From: Leptobacterium sp964389205
GTDB taxonomy: Bacteria; Bacteroidota; Bacteroidia; Flavobacteriales; Flavobacteriaceae
Direction of reading: 5' to 3'
Assembly: GCA_964389205.1 (NCBI GenBank)
Contig: CAYMDH010000017.1
Location: 1-60,319 of the forward strand
DNA: 60,319 bases
The notes under the pieces were generated by a model. It had not been told where the DNA came from. It ran no database searches and saw only the letters and a program-made list of their open reading frames with translations. Each line of letters opens with the position of its first letter. The first letter of the stretch is position 1. The position numbers and the translations under genes are program-made. Shown here piece by piece: positions 34,119 through 42,965 of this stretch.

Positions 34119-34982
34119 TTAATGATATTGCGTAAATATTTTACTTGCCTCATTATAAGAGCTTTCAAAATGCATAGCATTTACACCACTATCTGCTTTT
34201 ACCGTATTAAAATAAGAAACCATTTTTTCTGTAGGCATATTACCTGTAAGTTCGTCTTTAGCCATAGGGCAGCCTCCAAAACCTTGAATAGCGCCATCAA
34301 ACCTTCTACATCCTACTTGGTAGGCAGCATCTACTTTCTCATGCCAGGTAGTTGGAGTAGTATGAAGATGTGCTCCAAACTCTATGGAAGGATATGTGTC
34401 AATCAAATTTGAAAAAAGATATTTAATAATTTCTGGAGTAGAGCTTCCAACAGTATCTGAAAGTGACAGTATTTTAACTCCCATATTAGATAGTTTTTCA
34501 GTCCATTCTCCAACTATATCAACATTCCAAGGATCTCCATAGGGGTTTCCAAAACCCATCGATAAATATGCAACTACTTCTTTATTAGATTTGGTAGCTA
34601 TATTTAAAATTTCTTTTAATACATCGATACTTTGCGCAATTGTTTTATGCGTATTTCGCATCTGAAAATTTTCTGAAATTGAAAAAGGATATCCTAAGTA
34701 ATCAATTTCTTTATGAATACTAGCGTCTTGTGCTCCTCTTACATTAGCAACAATTGCTAATAGCTTACTTGTGGTTTTTGTTAAGTCTAACTCTGATAAT
34801 AATGCTGCTGTATCAACCATTTGAGGAATTGCTTTTGGAGACACAAAGCTTCCAAAATCTATGGTGTCAAAACCTACTCTCAATAATGATTGGATGTATT
34901 GTGCTTTACTCTTGGTTGGAATAAAATCTTTTATGCCTTGCATGGCATCTCTCGGGCATTCTATAAGCTTTACTTTTTCCAA
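34119..34982 (-). CDS. Hydroxymethylglutaryl-CoA lyase-like aldolase, 287 aa
   Basis: HMGL-like TIM barrel. It starts KLIECPRDAMQGIKDFIPT (metal Asp and catalytic Arg), contains FGAHLHTTPTTW with the metal His pair, and has the HMG-CoA lyase loop IQGFGGCPMAKDELTGNMPT with the conserved Cys. It cleaves HMG-CoA to acetoacetate and acetyl-CoA in Leu degradation. It ends a minus-strand run of housekeeping genes, 4 bases downstream of the HAD gene. Confidence 0.9.
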   Translation of the reverse strand: MEKVKLIECPRDAMQGIKDFIPTKSKAQYIQSLLRVGFDTIDFGSFVSPKAIPQMVDTAALLSELDLTKTTSKLLAIVANVRGAQDASIHKEIDYLGYPFSISENFQMRNTHKTIAQSIDVLKEILNIATKSNKEVVAYLSMGFGNPYGDPWNVDIVGEWTEKLSNMGVKILSLSDTVGSSTPEIIKYLFSNLIDTYPSIEFGAHLHTTPTTWHEKVDAAYQVGCRRFDGAIQGFGGCPMAKDELTGNMPTEKMVSYFNTVKADSGVNAMHFESSYNEASKIFTQYH

Positions 34983-34986
34983 AAAT

Positions 34987-35637
34987 CTAAAGTTCTTTAA
35001 TTATTTGTACGGTCAAATCATCAAAACTTTCAATAATTAAGTCTGCTTGCGAAAGATCTTGATTGCCTGAACTCACATTTTTATAACCTATACATTTCAT
35101 TTGAGCAGCTTTTGCAGCTTTCACTCCATTTTTACTATCCTCAATTACTATAAAATTTTCTGCAGCCATATTATATCGTCGTGAAACTTCTAAAAAAATA
35201 TCTGGAGAAGGTTTTCCCTTTTCTACATTTTCACTACTTACTAAATGATCAAAATATGTTCTTATATCTAGCCTATCTACTATAATATCAATAAGTTTTG
35301 TAGATGACGATGAGCCAAGAGAAATAGAAAATCCTTTTTGCTTTAAGTTTTGTAATAATGGTATGATATTTTTCACAGCTGGAATTTCGTTTTTTTCTAA
35401 TTCTTTATAAAATATATCTTTGTGAAACTCCATCAATACTTCAGGAGATTTCTTAATAGTAAAATCTCGAATTATTTTATTCCAGGCATATATTCCAGAA
35501 GTTCCTATTAAAGTGTTGTAATAAGCATCTGTAAACTCAACTTTTAATTCCTGAAAAACTTTGTTCCAAATCTGTTTATGAAATGGTTCGGTGTCTACTA
35601 GAACTCCATCCATATCAAATATAATGTAGGGTAGCAT
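34987..35637 (-). CDS. HAD-family hydrolase, beta-phosphoglucomutase-like, 216 aa
   Basis: HAD motif I IFDMDGVLVDTEP (~6-18), motif II LGSSSSTK (~108), motif III Lys in EKGKPSPDIFLE and motif IV VIEDSKNGVKAA are all present. A helical cap (~20-85) fits the beta-PGM/phosphatase subfamily. The substrate is a small phosphosugar or phosphate ester; exact identity unknown. Possibly co-transcribed with the HMG-CoA lyase-like gene. Confidence 0.92.
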   Translation of the reverse strand: MLPYIIFDMDGVLVDTEPFHKQIWNKVFQELKVEFTDAYYNTLIGTSGIYAWNKIIRDFTIKKSPEVLMEFHKDIFYKELEKNEIPAVKNIIPLLQNLKQKGFSISLGSSSSTKLIDIIVDRLDIRTYFDHLVSSENVEKGKPSPDIFLEVSRRYNMAAENFIVIEDSKNGVKAAKAAQMKCIGYKNVSSGNQDLSQADLIIESFDDLTVQIIKEL

Positions 35638-35715
35638 TTGAAAGACTTTACTTTTATTTCAAAGATAAGTAACTGAAATGGTTTGAAAACTATTTACAGA
35701 CTGTGGTTTTAGTTT

Positions 35716-36804
35716 TTAATATAGAATTTTTTTGTTGTCGCGATAATCATCCCAACGATGCTTCCCTTCTGATATTGATGGATATTCATAACCAGATTCT
35801 CTATTAATAATCGCTATTCTAAACATTACTTTCCACAAATGAAGCATGTCTTTCCAGGCAGGCACTAATTTATAGCTAGGATCATATACATGGGTTGGCT
35901 CTGCTCCTACTCCATTAACTTCTAATATTTTGAAATTTTTACCAGCTTTTAGATCTTCAATAGATTTTGTGCGGATATCAAAACGACCATAATAAAAATC
36001 TTTCATTCGCGAATTTAAATCATCAAATACATCTTGAAGGTCTTCGTCATATAAATCATTTGCATTAACAAATTTGGTTCCTCTACTATGATTTCCAATA
36101 TGTTCTAAAATCATTATTTCATCTTGCTCTAAAACCACATTCCACTTTTTAGCAAATGTTTTCTTGAGCTTTTCTTCTTGCAATATAGCTCTAGGGTTAT
36201 TATTTACTAGTTCTTCTAGAGTATGTTTTCCATCTCCCTTTACCTTCAAAAATTCTTTAATAGTTAACGAAGGAATAATCCCTTTTTCTTGGTCTGGATA
36301 GCGGTAATAAAAGACACCTATCTCTACTGGAAAATCTATATATTCTTGAACAATTTGATCTACCGTTACTTTAATTTTTTTAACGGTTTCTTTTAATTTT
36401 TCTACATTATCTATCTTATGTACCAATAAGCCTCGGTATCCTATGTCTGGTTTTAATATAATTGGAAAATGAATGTTCTCCGCTTCCATTTCAGATAAAA
36501 TACGTTCTGCATTTAACGGGCTATTCTTTTCTATTAAAAAAGATTTTGGACGGAATTCTTCTGGAACTATTTGTAAAGTTCTATGCTTAGAATCACTTAA
36601 TATAAAGCCTTCGTCTATAGCAGGATTGGTTACTAAAAAGAAAAAAGGATGGCGAGCTTTCATGCTTAGCCATAAATGTTGAATATAAATTGGAAGATAT
36701 AGGAGCTGCATTGGCCAATATTCCCAACTAGAACATTTAATGTATATTGGATGCTGTTTTATTTTATTGAACATACTCTTCATCATAGTTATTTTCAACA
36801 TCAT
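35716..36804 (-). CDS. ATP-grasp domain protein (D-Ala-D-Ala ligase-like fold), 362 aa
   Basis: ATP-grasp signatures: FPIILKPDIGYRGLLVHKI (ATP-binding Lys), VQEYIDFPVEIGVFYYRYPD and the metal-binding FKILEVNGVGAEPTH (Glu/Asn). The N-terminal 60 residues are aromatic and basic (WEYWPMQLLYLPIYIQHLW) and may be membrane-associated. Several in-frame Met near the start make the exact N-terminus uncertain. It likely ligates a carboxylate to an amine or thiol; substrate unknown. Confidence 0.82.
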   Translation of the reverse strand: MMLKITMMKSMFNKIKQHPIYIKCSSWEYWPMQLLYLPIYIQHLWLSMKARHPFFFLVTNPAIDEGFILSDSKHRTLQIVPEEFRPKSFLIEKNSPLNAERILSEMEAENIHFPIILKPDIGYRGLLVHKIDNVEKLKETVKKIKVTVDQIVQEYIDFPVEIGVFYYRYPDQEKGIIPSLTIKEFLKVKGDGKHTLEELVNNNPRAILQEEKLKKTFAKKWNVVLEQDEIMILEHIGNHSRGTKFVNANDLYDEDLQDVFDDLNSRMKDFYYGRFDIRTKSIEDLKAGKNFKILEVNGVGAEPTHVYDPSYKLVPAWKDMLHLWKVMFRIAIINRESGYEYPSISEGKHRWDDYRDNKKILY

Positions 36805-36827
36805 TAATGAACATAAAGCTCATATTA

Positions 36828-37499
36828 TTAAGCACTTATTGCTTCTCTTTTCAAATTATAATTGAAAGTTACGTTTTTATTATCAATAATTACTTGTGTT
36901 ATGCTTACTGTTTTAACTTGAGGCCGATCTAAAATGAATGGATTATCATCGCACAATCCATGCATCTCCAAAATAATATTTGGTGTTAATATATCTTCTT
37001 TTATATAATTATCAAAAAAAGCTAATTTCTCTATGTGAACATCTCTATTATATAATGTACTTGAAGACCACAAGTATGATCTATTACTATCTAATAGTTG
37101 ATGATGCTTTTTAACTCCATCCCATATCATAACTTGCAATTTTTCTTTTTCAGCCAAGATTAAGGTAAATGGTTCTATTTTAGTTAAATCAATTTCTTCA
37201 ATAAAATCTGAAAAAGATGTGTAATCAAAAGCTTCTAATACAATTAATCCTCTACTTTTTCTATATGGCAAACTCCTTTCATGTTTAACAAAAGCACCGT
37301 TAAGTAAACAAGCAACTCTATTTTCATTTGTTGCAGCTATCCATGTACCATTATTTTGCTCGTCTATAGGAGCTGTAAGTATTTCTCCATTATCTAGAAC
37401 AATCTCTTTCGGAGATTGTGTATTTCTAGTAGGGTTTTCATCTCTATTTGAGGTTAATACAAACCCAGTATTATTTGGTATATAACTTACTGTGCACAT
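36828..37499 (-). CDS. NRDE-family protein (Ntn-hydrolase-like), 223 aa
   Basis: MCTVSYIPNNTGFVLTSNRD gives the N-terminal Cys nucleophile (Cys2) and the namesake NRDE motif (residues 18-21). It ends with a beta-rich half. The family, including TANGO2-like proteins, has been linked to haem or lipid handling, but bacterial function is unclear. It overlaps the upstream DinB-like gene by 13 bases, so the two are co-transcribed. Confidence 0.87.
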   Translation of the reverse strand: MCTVSYIPNNTGFVLTSNRDENPTRNTQSPKEIVLDNGEILTAPIDEQNNGTWIAATNENRVACLLNGAFVKHERSLPYRKSRGLIVLEAFDYTSFSDFIEEIDLTKIEPFTLILAEKEKLQVMIWDGVKKHHQLLDSNRSYLWSSSTLYNRDVHIEKLAFFDNYIKEDILTPNIILEMHGLCDDNPFILDRPQVKTVSITQVIIDNKNVTFNYNLKREAISA

Positions 37500-38005
37500 G
37501 TATTTTTATTTCTTATAGTTGAGGCTGCTATACCAAAATTAGCATCTATTTCAAACGCATCTTCTAAAGCTCTAATTCCTATTTTTATAATTGCTAAATG
37601 ATGTACAGCATGTTCTATATTAAATTGCAACTCTCTATAAAGCGTAGTATCAATTGTCATAGACTCACATTCTTCATTTGCATTAAACGAATAATTCGCT
37701 TTTAACTTCATTGGAGTATCTCCCTCCATGTTAGTAAGAAATTCAGATATCTTTGAAATAAGATCCAAACAATTTTCTGTTCCTAATTCTAAAGACACAT
37801 CTCGAACTCTAGCATCATAATCTACAACACCACTAGCTTCGGTTGCACTTATTAAGCATTTATAAAATTCTAAAACATGACGAACATGCATTCCAAGTGT
37901 AGAATTGCTTAGTACTTCTAGTGGTCTTGAAAATTGTTGGTCAGTAAGTTGAGTTAATACACTTTTTAGATATTCTAAATTTTGATTAGTGGCTTGTTTT
38001 AACAT
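37487..38005 (-). CDS. DinB-like four-helix protein, 172 aa
   Basis: A four-helix-bundle pattern with metal-type His residues placed as in DinB/YfiT proteins: LGMHVRHVLEFY (~38-49) and FNIEHAVHHLAI (~132-143). Such proteins are thiol-dependent transferases or of unknown activity. Cys residues near SATEASG and at the C-terminus (NTCAQ) are not conserved features of the fold. Coupled to the NRDE gene by overlap. Confidence 0.8.
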   Translation of the reverse strand: MLKQATNQNLEYLKSVLTQLTDQQFSRPLEVLSNSTLGMHVRHVLEFYKCLISATEASGVVDYDARVRDVSLELGTENCLDLISKISEFLTNMEGDTPMKLKANYSFNANEECESMTIDTTLYRELQFNIEHAVHHLAIIKIGIRALEDAFEIDANFGIAASTIRNKNTCAQ

Positions 38006-38193
38006 GTAAAAATTAATTAATTTTATTTGATGTTTCTACCTTATGTTTAAGTCGACATATTAAATGAACCTTACATTCTATTATCGTTAATGACAACTCA
38101 AAAACAAAGTGCGTGTTTTTTAATTTTGTTAAAAATACATAAACTTTAACAATGTATTTTAAAACTTCTTAAAGTACCGAAACAATTGATACT

Positions 38194-38613
38194 CTATTTT
38201 TCATTTTCTTGATTTTCCTCTTCTCTTGAAAAATCTGTAAACCCTTTAGATATAAGCAAATTATACCATTGAATTACTTTTTTTATATCACTTGGATATA
38301 CACGATCTTCATCATAATCTGGCAAAACCTCAAAAAAATACTCTTCTAATTTATCTTTATCATCTTTATGACTAATGCTAGTTGCTGCTCCTTCTTCTTT
38401 CTCTTTTATTTTATTAAAAACATCTCCCAAAGGAACTTCTTCAGAAAGTGTATAAATAGCAATTTCAGAAAGCACACTCACATTATTTCGAAGTCCTACT
38501 GTAATTCTTTTTCCATCTATTAAAGATTCAGCCACAAAACCAGATCTTGTCTGTGTTTTTAGCTCATAAAGTCCTGGTTTTCCTGAAATAGCTAACATTT
38601 TATCTAAAATCAT
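38194..38613 (-). CDS. DUF5606 protein, 139 aa
   Basis: The N-terminal half (LDKMLAISGKPGLYELKTQT, RSGFVAESLIDGKRITVG) is the Bacteroidota-specific DUF5606 domain, an SH3-like barrel. The C-terminal half is helical and acidic (ENQENEK tail). It lies upstream in the run with def and ruvX, 57 bases downstream of def, an arrangement common in Flavobacteriia. Function unknown. Confidence 0.88.
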   Translation of the reverse strand: MILDKMLAISGKPGLYELKTQTRSGFVAESLIDGKRITVGLRNNVSVLSEIAIYTLSEEVPLGDVFNKIKEKEEGAATSISHKDDKDKLEEYFFEVLPDYDEDRVYPSDIKKVIQWYNLLISKGFTDFSREEENQENEK

Positions 38614-38670
38614 ATAACTTCTTATTTTATTAATGCAAATATTAGACCTTTACCCATGTTTACAAAAAAA

Positions 38671-39261
38671 TTAACGCGCTTTTTTGATTTCTGGAAAACG
38701 CATTCTATAATCTACTTTTATGTTTCCCTTTGATATATTGTTCAATTTTCCTTTGATCAATCGCTTTTTAAGTGACGACAATTTATCAGTAAAAAGAACA
38801 CCTTCAATATGATCGTATTCATGCTGTATTACCCTAGCTGCAAGGCCATCAAACTTTTCTTTTTGTTTTGTAAAAGTTTCGTCTAAATACTCAATCTCTA
38901 TAAACTCTTTTCTAAAAACATCTTCACGTATGTCTGGAATACTCAAACAACCTTCATTAAATGCCCATTCATCTCCATCTTCTTTAGTGATTTTAGCATT
39001 TATAAAAACTTTTTTAAGCCCCTTTAAGACTGCTCTTTCTTCATCAGATAATTCATCATCATCCGCAAAAGGAGTAGCATCAATTATAAACAATCGTATT
39101 GGGAGTCCAATTTGTGGAGCTGCTAATCCAACACCAGATGCATTATACATAGTATCAAACATAGTATCTATAAGGGCATCGATATCAGGATATGTTTTAT
39201 CAATATTTTTTGCCACTTTTCGTAACACTTGATCTCCATAAGCAATAATAGGTACTATCAT
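38671..39261 (-). CDS. def: Peptide deformylase, 196 aa
   Basis: All three motifs are present: GVGLAAPQIGLP (~43), EGCLSIP (~115) and QHEYDHIEG (~153). The metal ligands are Cys in motif 2 and the two His in motif 3. It removes the N-formyl group from nascent proteins. It starts 16 bases downstream of ruvX and is followed by the DUF5606 gene, so the three probably form one operon. Confidence 0.97.
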   Translation of the reverse strand: MIVPIIAYGDQVLRKVAKNIDKTYPDIDALIDTMFDTMYNASGVGLAAPQIGLPIRLFIIDATPFADDDELSDEERAVLKGLKKVFINAKITKEDGDEWAFNEGCLSIPDIREDVFRKEFIEIEYLDETFTKQKEKFDGLAARVIQHEYDHIEGVLFTDKLSSLKKRLIKGKLNNISKGNIKVDYRMRFPEIKKAR

Positions 39262-39277
39262 GTATATTAAATTATTA

Positions 39278-39688
39278 TTATTTATTGTGTATATACGATT
39301 GCAAAATTATAGTCGCACTTATTTGATCTACAAGAGCTTTGTCTCTTCTTTTCTTCTTTTTAAGGCCTCCATCTATCATCGTTTGAAATGCCATTTTTGA
39401 AGTAAAACGTTCGTCTACTCTTTCAAATGGTATAGAGGGCAATTCTTTATCTAAAAGCATTAAAAATGATTTAATATACTTTTCACTTTCAGAATCTTCT
39501 CCTCTCATTTGTATTGGCTTCCCAACGACTATTAAAGAAACGGTTTCTTTTGCAACATATGTTTTTAAAAATGACATCAATGTATCTGTAGCAACAGTAG
39601 TCAATCCAGAGGCAATTAATTGCAATTCATCTGTAACTGCTATTCCGGTTCTTTTCACACCATAATCTATCGCCAAAATACGAGCCAT
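39278..39688 (-). CDS. ruvX: RuvX/YqgF-family RNase H-fold nuclease, 136 aa
   Basis: ILAIDYGVKRTGIAVTDEL holds the first catalytic Asp, IVVGKPIQMRGE the Glu-containing strand and FERVDERFTSKMA the DERFT motif, with a further acidic residue in KALVDQISATIIL. Family members act in 16S rRNA 5'-end maturation and possibly on Holliday junctions. First gene of the ruvX-def-DUF5606 run. Confidence 0.94.
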   Translation of the reverse strand: MARILAIDYGVKRTGIAVTDELQLIASGLTTVATDTLMSFLKTYVAKETVSLIVVGKPIQMRGEDSESEKYIKSFLMLLDKELPSIPFERVDERFTSKMAFQTMIDGGLKKKKRRDKALVDQISATIILQSYIHNK

Positions 39689-39763
39689 CTTTATTTTTTT
39701 TGCAAAAATAAACTTTAAATTGTTATAACTGTAAAATAGAAAGGTTTATTAAGATGAAGAATA

Positions 39764-39771
39764 TATCTTTG
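39764..39771 (+). promoter_or_regulatory. dapD -7 promoter element
   Basis: TATCTTTG (TAnnTTTG) ends 15 bases before the ATG at 39787. It lies inside the longer reading frame that starts at 39754, which decides against that upstream start. Confidence 0.6.
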
Positions 39772-39786
39772 CGGAAAAATAAAAAC

Positions 39787-40602
39787 ATGACAGAAATACG
39801 TTCAATTATAGAAAATGCTTGGGAAGATAGAGAGCTTCTTAAAAATGAAGAAACTATCAATGCCATTAGAGAGGTTATAGAATTGTTAGATGTTGGTACA
39901 TTACGTGTTGCAGAACCAACTAAAAATGGGTGGCAAGTAAACGAATGGGTAAAAAAAGCAGTGGTTTTATATTTTCCTATTCAAAAAATGGAAACTATAG
40001 AAATGGGGCCTTTAGAGTTTCATGATAAAATACCATTAAAAAGAAACTATGCTGAAAAAGGAATTCGTGTTGTACCGCATGCAATAGCAAGACATGGAGC
40101 CTACATTTCTAGGGGTGTTATTATGATGCCTAGTTATGTTAATATAGGTGCTTATGTAGATGAAGGAACGATGGTAGATACATGGGCTACGGTTGGTAGT
40201 TGTGCTCAAATAGGTAAAAATGTACACTTAAGTGGAGGTGTTGGTATTGGTGGTGTATTAGAACCTTTACAGGCTGCTCCTGTAGTTATTGAGGATAATG
40301 CATTTGTTGGTTCTAGATGTATTGTTGTTGAAGGAATTCGTGTTGAAAAAGAAGCTGTATTAGGCGCTAACGTAGTATTAACTGCTTCAACAAAAATTAT
40401 AGATGTAACTGGAGATCAGCCTGTAGAAATGAAAGGATATGTTCCTGCAAGATCTGTAGTAATACCTGGAAGTTATACCAAAAAATTCAGCGCAGGAGAA
40501 TATCAAGTGCCATGTGCGTTAATTATAGGGAAAAGAAAAGAAAGTACTAACAAAAAAACATCTCTAAACGATGCTCTAAGAGAGTATGATGTAGCTGTAT
40601 AA
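39787..40602 (+). CDS. dapD: Tetrahydrodipicolinate N-succinyltransferase, 271 aa
   Basis: The N-terminal helical part (MTEIRSIIENAWEDRE) is followed by a left-handed beta-helix of hexapeptide repeats (~100-215, SRGVIMMPSYVNIGAYVDEG, GSCAQIGKNVHLSGGVGIGG). The length fits DapD of lysine/meso-DAP synthesis. The ATG at 39787 is chosen over 39754 because the -7 element overlaps the extra codons and the family starts at this Met. Confidence 0.95.
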   Translation: MTEIRSIIENAWEDRELLKNEETINAIREVIELLDVGTLRVAEPTKNGWQVNEWVKKAVVLYFPIQKMETIEMGPLEFHDKIPLKRNYAEKGIRVVPHAIARHGAYISRGVIMMPSYVNIGAYVDEGTMVDTWATVGSCAQIGKNVHLSGGVGIGGVLEPLQAAPVVIEDNAFVGSRCIVVEGIRVEKEAVLGANVVLTASTKIIDVTGDQPVEMKGYVPARSVVIPGSYTKKFSAGEYQVPCALIIGKRKESTNKKTSLNDALREYDVAV

Positions 40603-40632
40603 TTTTAATGTGAAAATCAATTTTTTTTCAAT

Positions 40633-40672
40633 TCAAATCACCTTATCTTTGAAAAAAGTTAAGGTGATTTGA
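40633..40672. repeat. 13-base inverted repeat over promoter and TTG start of a glycosyltransferase gene
   Basis: TCAAATCACCTTA (40633-40645) and TAAGGTGATTTGA (40660-40672) are exact inverted repeats 14 bases apart. A -7 element TATCTTTG (40644-40651) sits at the inner edge of the first arm and the TTG start codon (40669-40671) in the second. No T run follows, so it is not a clear terminator for dapD; an operator is more likely. Confidence 0.6.
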
Positions 40673-41433
40673 GTTTAAGAACTAAGCTATCAGTAATTAT
40701 TCCTGTTAAGAATGAAGAGCATAATATGCATAAGGTATTAGAGAGTGTATCTTTTGCAGATGAGATTATGATTGTAGATTCTTTTAGTACTGACAAAACT
40801 GTAGAGATCGCTAAGAAATATACAGATTTTATAGTTCAAAAAGAGTATTTATATTCTGCTTCTCAAAAAAACTGGGCTATTCCGCAAGTTACACATGAAT
40901 GGATTCTTTTGATAGATGCTGATGAAAGAGTGACTCCTGAATTAAAGAAAGAGATTATCGAGATTTTAGAAAACCCTATAAAAGATACTGTTGCTTATTG
41001 GATTGGAAGAGTTAATCACTTTATGGGAAAGCGAATTAAGTACAGTGGCTGGCAAAATGATAAGGTGATTCGTTTGTTTAAAAAAAGCAACTGTATTTAT
41101 GAAGATAAAATGGTGCATGCTGAAATCAAAGCCGATGGGAAAGTTGGTGTTTTAAAAAACAAACTTTATCATTATACGTATGTAACCCTAGACAGGCATA
41201 TACAAAAACTCAATCAATATGCTTCATGGCAGGCAGAAGATTACAACGATAAAACGGGAAAACTAACTCCCTATCATTTTGTTATCAAACCTTTTTGGCG
41301 ATTTATCAATCACTTTATTATTAAAAGAGGATTTAGAGATGGCACAATTGGATTTATAATAGCATATTTGAGATCGTATTCTATTATAATACGTTATATA
41401 AAAATATGGCAAATCAGAAAAGGGGTAAAATAA
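40669..41433 (+). CDS. Family 2 glycosyltransferase, WaaE-like, 254 aa
   Basis: GT-A fold start VIIPVKNEEHNMHKVLESV, nucleotide-sugar Asp in IMIVDSFSTDKTVEIA and the metal DxD-like motif LLIDADERVTPE. The C-terminal part (KLNQYASWQAEDYN, FWRFINHFIIKRGF) resembles WaaE/KdtX glycosyltransferases that modify the LPS inner core. The start codon is TTG; no in-frame ATG exists upstream and the next Met is inside the domain. Confidence 0.88.
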   Translation: MSLRTKLSVIIPVKNEEHNMHKVLESVSFADEIMIVDSFSTDKTVEIAKKYTDFIVQKEYLYSASQKNWAIPQVTHEWILLIDADERVTPELKKEIIEILENPIKDTVAYWIGRVNHFMGKRIKYSGWQNDKVIRLFKKSNCIYEDKMVHAEIKADGKVGVLKNKLYHYTYVTLDRHIQKLNQYASWQAEDYNDKTGKLTPYHFVIKPFWRFINHFIIKRGFRDGTIGFIIAYLRSYSIIIRYIKIWQIRKGVK

Positions 41434-41438
41434 ACTAC

Positions 41439-42260
41439 TTACTCTTTTAATATTCCGTAAGGTGTTTTTACAACTTTAGTATCACGTGTGTTTTTTCTAA
41501 TAGCCTGATTTTTTGCGATAGATTCCGGTGTTTTATATCCTCTTTTATGATCTAAATGAATACAGACTGCACTGTATCGTATTTGTTTTGACTTTATTCC
41601 ATAATTAAAAAGACGCTCTCCTAATTCTCTATCCTGTCCTCCATATTGCATACGTTCGTCAAAACCATTTACCGCTTCAATATCTGTTTTCCAGCCAGAA
41701 GAATTATGGCCATTCCAACTTGCATTTGTTGGTGTAATAAAGTTTAAAAACTTTGCTTTAAAACCTCGAGCTGTTAATTTATTATTTTTAAATGAAGGCT
41801 TAAGATTATTTTTTGTCAACCATGAAATATCAAAACACTTTTCTGTTAGAATATCTTCTTTTGTAATTAATTTAGATATATCCATTGGCAACATAAAGTA
41901 TCCTCCAGATAAAAAGTATCCTTTTTCTTTATGAGTATTGTGTACCACAAGAAAATCAGGTCTGGGAATGCAATCACCATCACTCATCACTATATATGCT
42001 CCCCTACATGCAACAATAGCCTTATTAAGAATTTTAGATTTTTGGAAACCATCATCTTCCTGCCATATATGAACAATAGGATAGGATACTTCCTTTTTCA
42101 TAGTTTCAAGAAGTTCTTTTGTTTTAGGCCCCGAACCATCATCAGCAATAACAATTTCAAAATTTTTAAATGATTGGATTTGATACCCCCATAAAACTTT
42201 TTCTAACCATTCTTCTGCATTATAAGTGCTTATTATAATTGAAATTTGAACTGTATGCAT
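41439..42260 (-). CDS. Family 2 glycosyltransferase with galactosyltransferase-like C-terminus, 273 aa
   Basis: IIISTYNAEEWLEKVLWGYQ and IVIADDGSGPKT mark the GT-A nucleotide-binding half; MSDGDCIPRPDF is the metal-binding motif. The acceptor-side GGQDRELGERLFNYG corresponds to the Glyco_transf_7C type WGGEDxxLxxR region. Convergent with the preceding glycosyltransferase, 5 bases apart. Likely surface-polysaccharide synthesis; sugar specificity cannot be read. Confidence 0.88.
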   Translation of the reverse strand: MHTVQISIIISTYNAEEWLEKVLWGYQIQSFKNFEIVIADDGSGPKTKELLETMKKEVSYPIVHIWQEDDGFQKSKILNKAIVACRGAYIVMSDGDCIPRPDFLVVHNTHKEKGYFLSGGYFMLPMDISKLITKEDILTEKCFDISWLTKNNLKPSFKNNKLTARGFKAKFLNFITPTNASWNGHNSSGWKTDIEAVNGFDERMQYGGQDRELGERLFNYGIKSKQIRYSAVCIHLDHKRGYKTPESIAKNQAIRKNTRDTKVVKTPYGILKE

Positions 42261-42401
42261 TGTTATCCCATTTTCAGCAAAAATATAAAGTGCTTTTTAT
42301 ATATCTTTGCTTTTGACCATTTATTAATGTTTTTTTAAGCTTAAAATGCCTATCTACTAAGGGAATCTCTTTAAAAATCATATACGTATTCATTAAAAAA
42401 C

Positions 42402-42962
42402 ATGGAGGAAGCACTTTTAAAATCATTAGAAATACTTCAAAAAGGAGGCATCTTACTCTACCCGACAGACACAGTTTGGGGTATTGGTTGTGATGCTACA
42501 AACGAGGAAGCCATTAAAAAAATATATGCTTTAAAAAAAAGACAAAATAGCAAAGCGCTTATCTGTATGGTTTCAGACATAAGAATGCTTGAAAAATTTG
42601 TTTATGAGATTCCAGATGCCGCCTATGATATAATATCATTAGCGTCAAAACCTACTACCATTATATATGACAGTCCTATGAATCTACCTGCTAATTTAAT
42701 AGCAGATGATGGGTCTTTAGCCATACGAGTAAGCTCTGATGAGTTTTGCCAAAAGCTTATTAGAAAATTTAAACGCCCAATTATATCTACTTCGGCAAAT
42801 ATTAGCGGTACAAAAACCCCGCAAAGCTTTGAAGAAATTAATACTGAAATTTTAAAAGGTGTTGACTATGCTGTAAATTTGCATCGCGATAAAAAAAACA
42901 GTATTCCTTCTTCTATTATAAAATTAAGAAATAATGGGATTGTAAAAATCATTCGCAATTAG
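42402..42962 (+). CDS. L-threonylcarbamoyladenylate synthase, YrdC/Sua5 type, 186 aa
   Basis: YrdC-domain motifs: KGGILLYPTDTVWGIGCDAT (~14-33), KKRQNSKALICMVSD and LAIRVSSDEFCQKLIRKF, with RPIISTSANISG (~127-138). It is a stand-alone YrdC domain without the Sua5 C-terminal extension. It makes TC-AMP for t6A37 in ANN-decoding tRNAs. Followed 3 bases later by the CCA-adding enzyme, so two tRNA-maturation genes are linked. Confidence 0.94.
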   Translation: MEEALLKSLEILQKGGILLYPTDTVWGIGCDATNEEAIKKIYALKKRQNSKALICMVSDIRMLEKFVYEIPDAAYDIISLASKPTTIIYDSPMNLPANLIADDGSLAIRVSSDEFCQKLIRKFKRPIISTSANISGTKTPQSFEEINTEILKGVDYAVNLHRDKKNSIPSSIIKLRNNGIVKIIRN

Positions 42963-42965
42963 TCA

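Noticed and set aside
39754..39786. Upstream start for dapD
   Set aside because: The -7 element TATCTTTG overlaps these codons and the family N-terminus begins at 39787.
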